DNA of 22,333 bases, taken from assembly GCA_046582115.1 (NCBI GenBank), contig JAYGFA010000024.1:1-22333 (forward strand). The letters are read 5' to 3'. The notes beneath the pieces are model-generated. The model worked only from the letters and a program-made list of their open reading frames with translations. It was not told where the DNA came from and ran no database searches. Of the stretch, positions 16,627 through 22,333 are shown one piece after another (within the stretch, counting starts at the first letter, position 1; each line of letters opens with the position of its first letter). The translations under genes and the position numbers were made by a program. The DNA is from UBA11889 sp046582115. Its GTDB lineage: Bacteria > Pseudomonadota > Gammaproteobacteria > Pseudomonadales > Azotimanducaceae.

Positions 16627-16819
16627 GTGTTTAGTCTGCCATATCGGAGATTCTGTGCGTCGTTGCCAGCAGTTGGATGTCGTCGGCTGACTCCAACGTC
16701 GCAGGCACCGCTTCGATGCGGTCGGTGCTTCTTGTAGTTAGTAGTGTGAAATTAAGCGAAGGCAACGTATCTTTTTGCGGGCGGGAGATTTTGATGACTA
16801 GAAATTTTGGAGATGTGCG
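16627..16819. promoter_or_regulatory. Divergent intergenic region with a dyad (16705-16728)
   Basis: This 193-bp gap is the largest in the window. It contains GCACCG (16705-16710) facing CGGTGC (16723-16728), with an alternative nested pairing ACCGC (16707-16711) to GCGGT (16718-16722). GGAG (16809-16812) is the ribosome binding site of the phosphotriesterase-family gene. The dyad is a candidate operator for either gene. No clear promoter boxes were found. Confidence 0.4.
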
Positions 16820-17776
16820 ATGACAAGCATCAACTCAGTACTGGGACCCATTTCTTCGGATGATCTTGGTTTCACCCTTATGCACGAGCACGTCATGGTG
16901 AGTGCCCCGGCGATGTTTCGTACCTACCCCGATTTGTTTGGTCCCGAAGATCGCGAAGCTCGTGCAATCGACACGTTCAAAAAAGTAAAAGCCGAGGGCA
17001 TCGATACCATCGTCGACGCGACGACGTACGATCTTGGGCGTGATCCTGAACTGTTGTGTACTGTTGCTGAAGGCTCTGGGGTCAACATCATTAACGTTAC
17101 GGGTTGGTGGTTGGACGTCCCTAGGTTTCTTCGCGGGGTTTCACCGAACCAAATGGCGCGTGAATTTATTAGAGACATTAACGAGGGTTTTCGTGGAACC
17201 GGAATTAAGGCAGGTATTCTGAAGTGTGCTGCCGACTTCGAAGGCGTCACCGTGGACCTTGAGTTGATGGCACGAGCCGCAGCCCGCGCGCAGATTGAAA
17301 CAGGAATACCGTTGATGGTGCATTCATACCCTACGGGGCAGGTTGCGAGGCGCCAAATTGAGATATTTCGGGAGGAAGGGGTTGATCTCACGCGGGTGAA
17401 AATCGATCACTCGAACGACACGACGGATATCGAATACTTAAAGTGGATCCTTGATCAAGGCTGCTATATAGGACTGGATCGTTACCCCGGTCGGCTGGTC
17501 AGTCCCGAGGCACGTACGTCAACCATGAAGACCCTTATCGATCTAGGTTACGCCGACAAGCTTTGTCCCTCGCACGATTGTATTTGCCTGCACATTCACA
17601 AGGAACGTCCTGACGGTACGATCCCGGAGGAGCATGATTTCTTTAGGAGTAATGTCGATCAGTACCTATACATCCATCGCCACGTCATTCCCGACCTGGT
17701 TGAGATGGGGGTTAGCGATGAGACTGTACGCAGTCTCTTCGTGGATAATCCCCGACGCTTTTTTGCGGGTACTTAG
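16820..17776 (+). CDS. Phosphotriesterase-family amidohydrolase (lactonase-like)
   Basis: This 318-residue TIM-barrel hydrolase has the complete binuclear metal site of the phosphotriesterase family: His22 and His24 (LMHEHV), Lys135 as the carbamylated bridging lysine (AGILKCAADF), His168 (MVHSYP), His197 (KIDHSND) and Asp253 (CPSHDCICL). These match His55, His57, Lys169, His201, His230 and Asp301 of the Pseudomonas enzyme. Most natural members hydrolyse lactones or esters rather than organophosphates, so lactonase is the best guess. There is no signal peptide, so it should be cytoplasmic. The ATG has GGAG 7 nt upstream. It is convergent with the LLM gene, with 25 bp between them. Confidence 0.9.
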   Translation: MTSINSVLGPISSDDLGFTLMHEHVMVSAPAMFRTYPDLFGPEDREARAIDTFKKVKAEGIDTIVDATTYDLGRDPELLCTVAEGSGVNIINVTGWWLDVPRFLRGVSPNQMAREFIRDINEGFRGTGIKAGILKCAADFEGVTVDLELMARAAARAQIETGIPLMVHSYPTGQVARRQIEIFREEGVDLTRVKIDHSNDTTDIEYLKWILDQGCYIGLDRYPGRLVSPEARTSTMKTLIDLGYADKLCPSHDCICLHIHKERPDGTIPEEHDFFRSNVDQYLYIHRHVIPDLVEMGVSDETVRSLFVDNPRRFFAGT

Positions 17777-17801
17777 AACCCACTCGCAGAACCGCCTCGT
17801 A

Positions 17802-18722
17802 TCAAGCGGCTAACAAGCTCCGAAGACATTCGTTGGTTCGAGTAAACGAAGCACGACCGTCATCACCGGCTGGGTAAACGCTTGCAATAATTTCCGTCGC
17901 CCCCGCATCAAAAAAATCTTGTAATCGCGCTTCGACTTCGGATTCGTTTCCAACAACGGCGATTTCACCGGCCTGGTCTATCCCTTCGGCATCGAGTTGG
18001 CGTCGATAGTTAGGCAAGTGTCCGTAGCCTTGAAAGATCTGCACGGATCGAGCGATCGCTTGTTCGTGATCGTCGTGTACGCAAACCGGTACGCCGACGA
18101 TGACGCGGGGTGCCGGCCGACCGGCGTCCGCCGCCGCTTGGGTGATTGTTGGGACCGTGCGGTCGCGGATCGTCTTGTTTCCAACCATCCAAGTGACCGT
18201 GCCATCGGCGACTTCGCCCGCTGCTTTGAGCATGAGAGGAGCCAGAGCTGAAATCACCACAGGGAACGGGGATGCTTCCGGACACGCGAACCCGGTCGCC
18301 ATCTTGTACATTTCGCCGTCGAATTCGACGCGACCTTCGTCCCCTAACGCTTTAAGAATGGATACATACTCGCGCATGTGTTGCGCCGGACGAGAATACT
18401 CGAGACCCAGCGCCTCAATGACGGGTGCGTGTGAAGGTCCGACACCGAGTATCAGGCGACCGCCCGTCAACGCGTTTACAGTGGCGGCTTGTTGGGCCAG
18501 CGCGTTCGGATGCCGTGGGTAGGAAGGCACGACCGCGGTCCCAAGTTCGATGGTGTTCGTTTGGGGCCCCGCCAGTGCGATCATCGTCAGCGCGTCGAAG
18601 GTACCGACTTGCGGGCACCAGTAACTCGAAAACCCTTGGTTCTCCATCTCGACGATCTCGTCGACGAGGCTTGAAAGCGGATGACCTCGCCTAATATTTC
18701 CACCGTAAATTCCTAATTTCAT
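17802..18722 (-). CDS. LLM class (luciferase-like) flavin/F420-dependent oxidoreductase
   Basis: This 306-residue protein has the luciferase-like monooxygenase TIM-barrel pattern: a start MKLGIYGGN, SSYWCPQVGTFDALTMIALAG, IELGTAVVPSYPRHPNALAQQ, LTGGRLILGVGPSH, and a C-terminal tail FDAGATEIIASVYPAG. Proteins of this length and pattern are often annotated as F420-dependent, but FMN is also used by the superfamily and sequence alone does not decide. The reaction is unknown. The start is secured by a strong Shine-Dalgarno sequence, AAAGGAGA at 18732-18739, 9 nt upstream. It lies 84 bp downstream of the HpcH/HpaI aldolase on the same strand and is probably co-transcribed with it. Confidence 0.88.
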   Translation of the reverse strand: MKLGIYGGNIRRGHPLSSLVDEIVEMENQGFSSYWCPQVGTFDALTMIALAGPQTNTIELGTAVVPSYPRHPNALAQQAATVNALTGGRLILGVGPSHAPVIEALGLEYSRPAQHMREYVSILKALGDEGRVEFDGEMYKMATGFACPEASPFPVVISALAPLMLKAAGEVADGTVTWMVGNKTIRDRTVPTITQAAADAGRPAPRVIVGVPVCVHDDHEQAIARSVQIFQGYGHLPNYRRQLDAEGIDQAGEIAVVGNESEVEARLQDFFDAGATEIIASVYPAGDDGRASFTRTNECLRSLLAA

Positions 18723-18731
18723 TAATAAAAA

Positions 18732-18739
18732 TCTCCTTT
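18732..18739 (-). promoter_or_regulatory. Strong ribosome binding site of the LLM gene
   Basis: AAAGGAGA on the minus strand, 9 nt before ATG 18722, is the strongest Shine-Dalgarno match in the window. It implies the LLM protein is made independently of the upstream aldolase. Confidence 0.65.
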
Positions 18740-18806
18740 ATGGATGTTCTTTATGTATTGGTCTCGTGATCGAATCTATGTCCGCGGACGCATGTGCAAG
18801 GACGAG

Positions 18807-19553
18807 TCATCGGATCCCAGCAAGACCGTCGCTGATACCTTTTCTTGCCCAGCCACCCCACGGGAGGGTGAAAAATCTGAATCCTTTGGCGATCAGTTCA
18901 CTCGGTTCAATACCGGGTGGTACAAAATACATGCCAGGGGCAACACCCACTTCTTGGCAAGCGGCCGCAATCTTATCCAACGCGCTTAAATACTTCGGGT
19001 TGGGATAATCCAATGCGACGTCGAGGTTTATTGAGAGATCGGAAGGGCCGACCAGTAGCACGTCAATCCCAGGAACACTCAGAATCTTGTCGATGCTATC
19101 CAAGGCCTCCGCGGTCTCGATCATCGGGATAATCAACAACTGTTCATTCACGATATCCATGTACTCGCGGTAAGTTTTGAACTCGCCCCATTCGCCCCGC
19201 GGGCCTGCCGAACTGCGCACGCCCTCAAAGGCGTACTTACACCAGGCCACCATGTTTTCCGCTTCTTCCTTGGTATTGACCATGGGGACGATGATTCCTT
19301 TGGCACCTAGGTCTAATGCGTAGCAGATTTGATCCTGCCTGTTTTCACCGACCCTGATAATGGGAATTGCTGTGCTACCCCGCATCGCCGCCAGCTGAGG
19401 TTGTAACGCCTTGATCTCCACCGGTGTGTGCTGGGTATCGAAGAGGAGAAAATCAAAACCTGAATTCGCCAAGAAACGCACGTCGCTCGTTATCGAACCA
19501 TCCGCGCCAATGGCGGTTTGACCGGACTTCAGCATATCTTTGACAGCATTCAT
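18807..19553 (-). CDS. HpcH/HpaI family class II aldolase
   Basis: This 248-residue TIM-barrel aldolase has catalytic residues His42 (FDTQHTP), Arg67 (IIRVGE), metal ligands Glu146 (IPMIETAEAL) and Asp172 (VGPSDLS), and GVRSSAGPRG at 111-120. All are offset by exactly 3 from E. coli HpcH (His45, Arg70, Glu149, Asp175). Such enzymes cleave or form 4-hydroxy-2-oxo acids, giving pyruvate or another 2-oxo acid plus an aldehyde, with a divalent metal. The usual DGEH around the histidine is DTQH, so the aldehyde specificity may differ. The ATG has AGGAAGG 9 nt upstream. The upstream gene on the plus strand is an acyl-CoA ligase, transcribed divergently. Confidence 0.9.
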   Translation of the reverse strand: MNAVKDMLKSGQTAIGADGSITSDVRFLANSGFDFLLFDTQHTPVEIKALQPQLAAMRGSTAIPIIRVGENRQDQICYALDLGAKGIIVPMVNTKEEAENMVAWCKYAFEGVRSSAGPRGEWGEFKTYREYMDIVNEQLLIIPMIETAEALDSIDKILSVPGIDVLLVGPSDLSINLDVALDYPNPKYLSALDKIAAACQEVGVAPGMYFVPPGIEPSELIAKGFRFFTLPWGGWARKGISDGLAGIR

Positions 19554-19737
19554 GTATTCAAGCCTTCCTGGAACGGAACGTTAAAGATAAGTGCGCTCAA
19601 CCCTAAGTGCCAGTGAAAACGACAGCGGGCCTGAAGAAAATCGAACCAAAAGGAAGGACTGAAATTTCGCCGCGTTGGAAGCGAGGGTCAAGAAAAAGGG
19701 AAAAATCGATCGCGAAAAATGGGAGTATCTAGGTCGG
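19554..19737. promoter_or_regulatory. Divergent intergenic region, aldolase / acyl-CoA ligase
   Basis: This 184-bp gap holds AGGAAGG for the aldolase (19563-19569, minus strand) and an AGGAAGG at 19651-19657 on the plus strand that is 17 nt before the in-frame TTG 19675, too far to serve it. No clear promoter boxes were recognised. Confidence 0.35.
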
Positions 19738-21237
19738 ATGAATAACCTATTGCAGTTGTTAACGAAGTGTACCCACGGTGGCGATGCCGTTGCCGCACCG
19801 AATCGCGACCCTCAACCGTACGCTCATCTATCGGAACGGATTTTGCGGATGGGTGGCGAATTACGCTCGATTGCGATTGCGCCTGATTCCCGCGTGGTGA
19901 TGGTTTTTCCTAACGGACCGTTGATGGCTTCGGCATTCGCGAGTTTGGCGCCATGGTGCACGACGGCGCCATTAAACCCGGCGTATAAATCCGATGAGTT
20001 CGAATTTTATCTACGCGACCTCGAGGCATCCGCCCTGATGGTCGAGACAGGTTCGGAATCTGGCGCGATCGAGGTCGCGCACCGTCTTGGGATTCGCGTC
20101 ATCGAAATCGAAGAAGGAGAAGAGGCGGGTTCTTTCTCCCTTGGCGAGCCGGGATATGAAGTACCGGTTCGCGACGACGATTCGATTGCGCTCATTTTGC
20201 ATACGTCAGGGACGACGTCGCGGCCGAAAATGGTGCCGCTTTCGCTGGGTAATCTTGCAGCATCGGCGTCCAATATCGCGGCCACGTTGCAGTTGTCCGA
20301 TGCCGATCGCTGTCTAAACGTGATGCCGCTTTTTCACGTACACGGGTTGATGGCGCCGGTACTGGCGTCACTGATCACAGGCGCCAGCGTGTACTGTACG
20401 CCGGGCTTCGATGCATTACGCTTTTTCGCTTGGTTGGACGATGCTCGGCCGAGTTGGTACAGCGCGGTGCCGACGATGCATCAGGGTATCTTGTCAAGAG
20501 CGCCCCGCAATCGGGAGGCTATTGAACGGTCGTCGTTACGTTTTGTCCGCTCGTCCTCGGCCGCTTTGCCGCCGCAGGTCATGGAGGCACTCGAGGCTAC
20601 GTTTTCTGCACCTGTTGTTGAAGCGTATGCCATGACCGAGGCCGCGCACCAAATGTGCTCGAATCCACTGCCTCCGAAGACCAGGAAGCCCGGTTGTGTG
20701 GGCCCGGCGGCCGGGCCGGAGGTTGCGATTATGAACGAGGACGGTGTTGTGCTTGCGATCGACGACGTTGGTGAAATCGTGATTCGAGGGAAGAACGTGA
20801 CGTCGGGCTACATCAACAATCCGGAGGCGAATGCAGGCGCTTTTCATGAAGGTGGTTGGTTTCGCACCGGCGATCAGGGTCTGCTTGATGCGGATGGTTA
20901 CGTCAGAGTCACCGGTAGACTCAAGGAGATCATCAACCGAGGTGGTGAGAAAATCGCACCGCTCGAGGTAGACGAAGTCATTCTTGATCACGACGCGGTG
21001 GCTCAAGTCTGCACTTTTGCAATTCCACACGAGAAATTGGGCGAGGACGTGGGTGCTGCCGTTGTCCTGAAGGAAGATAGCGAGGTCACCGAGAAAGAGC
21101 TTCGAATGTTTGCCGGACAAAAGCTTGCTGATTTCAAGGTGCCACGGCGGGTCCTGTTCGTTGCGGAAATTCCAAAAGGACCGACCGGCAAGATCCAACG
21201 CATCGGACTTGCAAAAGCGCTAGGTCTCGTTACGTGA
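19738..21237 (+). CDS. AMP-dependent acyl-CoA synthetase/ligase (oxalyl-CoA-synthetase-like)
   Basis: From ATG 19738 this is a 499-residue ANL-superfamily ligase. Motifs in order are TTAPLNPAYKSDEFEFYL, the phosphate loop ILHTSGTTSRPKMVPLS, NVMPLFHVHGLMAPVL, EAYAMTEAAHQM, GWFRTGDQGLLD, GRLKEIINRGGEKIAPLEVD and the catalytic lysine near the end, Lys485 in GPTGKIQRI. The enzyme should adenylate a carboxylic acid and join it to coenzyme A. The NPAYKSDEFEFYL and HQM region resemble the Pcs60/AAE3 oxalate-CoA ligase group, so a short or dicarboxylic acid is plausible but unproven. The frame extends to TTG 19675, which adds a lysine-rich stretch not expected in the family. The stop overlaps the next gene's GTG by 4 nt (GTGA), so the two proteins are translationally coupled. 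Confidence 0.9.
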   Translation: MNNLLQLLTKCTHGGDAVAAPNRDPQPYAHLSERILRMGGELRSIAIAPDSRVVMVFPNGPLMASAFASLAPWCTTAPLNPAYKSDEFEFYLRDLEASALMVETGSESGAIEVAHRLGIRVIEIEEGEEAGSFSLGEPGYEVPVRDDDSIALILHTSGTTSRPKMVPLSLGNLAASASNIAATLQLSDADRCLNVMPLFHVHGLMAPVLASLITGASVYCTPGFDALRFFAWLDDARPSWYSAVPTMHQGILSRAPRNREAIERSSLRFVRSSSAALPPQVMEALEATFSAPVVEAYAMTEAAHQMCSNPLPPKTRKPGCVGPAAGPEVAIMNEDGVVLAIDDVGEIVIRGKNVTSGYINNPEANAGAFHEGGWFRTGDQGLLDADGYVRVTGRLKEIINRGGEKIAPLEVDEVILDHDAVAQVCTFAIPHEKLGEDVGAAVVLKEDSEVTEKELRMFAGQKLADFKVPRRVLFVAEIPKGPTGKIQRIGLAKALGLVT

Positions 21238-22205
21238 AAATTTGTGTGTTCGGGGCGGGTGCGGTCGGGGGGTATCTCGGCGCGATGCTCGCGCGCTCGG
21301 GTTGCGATGTGTCGTTGGTTGCGCGGGGGCCTCACCTTGCGGCAATCCAGCAGAAGGGCCTTACGTTATGGCGTGATGGAAAATCTCGAACACAAGCGAT
21401 CAGAGCCACGGACTCCGCCGCGGAACTCGGCCTCCAGGATTTCGTGCTTGTTACGCTTAAAGCTCACGCGTTGCCCGGGGTGGTGGCCGATCTACGGACG
21501 CTTCTGGGGACGGATACGGCCGTTGTCAGTGCGGTTAATGGTCTTCCTTGGTGGTATTTCCATGCCCTTGAGTCGCCGATTGCGGAACGTCCGTTGGAAA
21601 GCGTTGATCCCGGAGCCGTGATATGGAATGGAATAGGTCCTGAACGTGCGATCGGTTGTGTCGTTTACCCGTCCGTCGAGGTATCTGAACCAGGCGTGAT
21701 ACGGCATCTCTCGGGCGATAAATTCAGTTTGGGCGAACCGTCGGGCGAAAGAAGCGAGCGCGTCCACACGCTAGCAACGGCGCTCATTGATGCGGGTTTA
21801 AAGGCGCCTGTACGGCCACGTATACGCGACGAAATCTGGGTAAAACTGTGGGGGAATCTTTCTTTTAACCCGCTCAGTGCGTTAACAATGGCTACCCTCG
21901 ATGTTCTTGCGGACGACGTGGGGACCCGAGCCATTGCTCGGGCGATGATGGTAGAGGCACAAGCCATTGGGGAAAAACACGGCGTACGGTTTGCCGTGGA
22001 TGTCGACAAGCGGATCGACGCTGCTGCGTCCGTCGGTGCGCACCGGACATCGATGTTGCAAGATCTCGAGCAAGGACGACCTCTCGAAATTGCCGCGCTG
22101 GTGGAATCGGTTATGGAAGTCGCTCGGCTTGTCGGTCAACCCACCCCTACCATTGATCTCCTTCATGCGTTATTGCGGCAACGAATTGATGCCCGCGATG
22201 GTTAG
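21234..22205 (+). CDS. Ketopantoate reductase (ApbA/PanE) family protein
   Basis: This 323-residue protein has the PanE fold. The NADP-binding GAGAVGGYLGAML is at residues 7-19 with Arg31 following strand 2, and VTLKAHALPG is at 73-82. The C-terminal helical domain has the catalytic Lys204 and Asn208 in DEIWVKLWGNLSFNPLSAL, then SMLQDLEQGRPLEI. Known members reduce 2-dehydropantoate (a 4-hydroxy-2-oxo acid) to pantoate with NADPH, and many paralogues act on other 2-oxo acids. Because it is coupled to a CoA ligase by a GTGA overlap and sits among catabolic genes, I read it as a paralogue rather than the panE of pantothenate synthesis. That is inference, and panB and panC are not in view. Confidence 0.88.
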   Translation: MKICVFGAGAVGGYLGAMLARSGCDVSLVARGPHLAAIQQKGLTLWRDGKSRTQAIRATDSAAELGLQDFVLVTLKAHALPGVVADLRTLLGTDTAVVSAVNGLPWWYFHALESPIAERPLESVDPGAVIWNGIGPERAIGCVVYPSVEVSEPGVIRHLSGDKFSLGEPSGERSERVHTLATALIDAGLKAPVRPRIRDEIWVKLWGNLSFNPLSALTMATLDVLADDVGTRAIARAMMVEAQAIGEKHGVRFAVDVDKRIDAAASVGAHRTSMLQDLEQGRPLEIAALVESVMEVARLVGQPTPTIDLLHALLRQRIDARDG

Positions 22206-22295
22206 CGTTGGCCAGTTATCAATGACGTGTTCTTCCAATATCTGCCGGGGCGTCTATTTCGCGGTAAGCTAGGTTCGTTACATGGGGAGGGGTTG

Positions 22296-22333
22296 ATGAA
22301 CAGTGTGCACTTTGGCGTGACGGTACCGCAGAT
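22296..22333 (+). CDS. Start of a second LLM class oxidoreductase (partial)
   Basis: ATG 22296 follows GGAGG by 5 nt and opens a frame that runs off the window after 12 complete codons, reading MNSVHFGVTVPQ. This is the usual first strand of luciferase-like monooxygenases (xxFGVxxPQ). Only the N-terminus is visible, so the call rests on that short match and on the ribosome binding site. It follows the ketopantoate reductase-like gene by 90 bp on the same strand and probably belongs to the same gene group. Confidence 0.55.
   Translation, partial: MNSVHFGVTVPQ

Noticed and set aside
16631..16815. Minus-strand stretch without stops upstream of the D-2-hydroxyacid dehydrogenase, ending 4 nt before its ATG
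   Set aside because: It reads like coding sequence (IEAVPATLESADDIQLLA) but has no ATG or ribosome binding site, overlaps the phosphotriesterase-family start, and I recognise no family. It could be a gene remnant but the evidence is too thin.
20536..21198. Long open frame (220 codons) on the minus strand opposite the acyl-CoA ligase
   Set aside because: It lies wholly opposite a gene with full family motifs, has no recognisable domain and low-complexity composition typical of an antisense shadow. Similar shadows at 9806-10357 (minus), 11373-11972 (minus) and 16012-16608 (plus) were rejected for the same reason.
1..22333. tRNA, rRNA, CRISPR, insertion sequence or attachment site
   Set aside because: No cloverleaf-like arms, regular repeats, transposase motifs or terminal inverted repeats were found when reading the gaps. 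No gap is long enough to hide an element.

Overview
This 22.3 kb stretch is densely coding bacterial chromosome. It has about 21 genes or gene parts, gaps under 200 bp, and no rRNA, tRNA, CRISPR array, insertion sequence or phage gene that I could recognise. By eye the GC content is in the mid-50s percent and even throughout. The gene mix (PrlC-type oligopeptidase, SelO, TauD-type dioxygenase, long-form HisG, SCP-x-type thiolase with a MaoC hydratase, several LLM-type flavin oxidoreductases) suggests an uncultivated, possibly marine, member of the Pseudomonadota (gamma- or alpha-like). That placement is an inference from gene content, not from a marker gene.

Layout. (1) 1-3337, plus strand: the end of a thiolase-like gene, a double-hotdog MaoC/hydratase-2 protein and a GMC flavin oxidoreductase, together a likely acyl-CoA or alcohol oxidation set. 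(2) 3334-5519, minus strand: a rhodanese-VOC fusion translationally coupled to a MATE exporter. (3) 5626-7661, plus: an M3 oligopeptidase A gene broken by one missing T exactly at its zinc motif. (4) 7676-8848, minus: a class I/II aminotransferase. It is divergent from (5) 9000-10643, plus: a gamma-glutamyltransferase-like Ntn hydrolase with a changed substrate-binding residue. (6) 10730-11985, plus: hisI and long-form hisG, overlapping by 4 nt and preceded by a short His-containing ORF with two competing hairpins. (7) 12006-15594, minus: a tight operon of serine beta-lactamase-family hydrolase, SelO pseudokinase/AMPylase and TauD-like dioxygenase (TGATG overlap, then a 5-nt gap). (8) 15664-22333, both strands: D-2-hydroxyacid dehydrogenase, phosphotriesterase/lactonase-family hydrolase, LLM oxidoreductase, HpcH/HpaI aldolase, acyl-CoA ligase, ketopantoate-reductase-like enzyme and the start of another LLM gene.

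How the genes work together. Regions 1 and 8 look catabolic. Region 8 contains the enzyme types needed to open a lactone, interconvert 2-hydroxy and 2-oxo acids, split a 4-hydroxy-2-oxo acid by retro-aldol cleavage and activate an acid as its CoA ester. This may be an undescribed lactone or hydroxy-acid pathway, but the link rests only on proximity. The his genes are housekeeping and sit away from the rest of a his operon, as far as this window shows. No strong rho-independent terminator was seen. Convergent gene pairs are separated by 14-25 bp, or overlap by 4 bp at 3334-3337.
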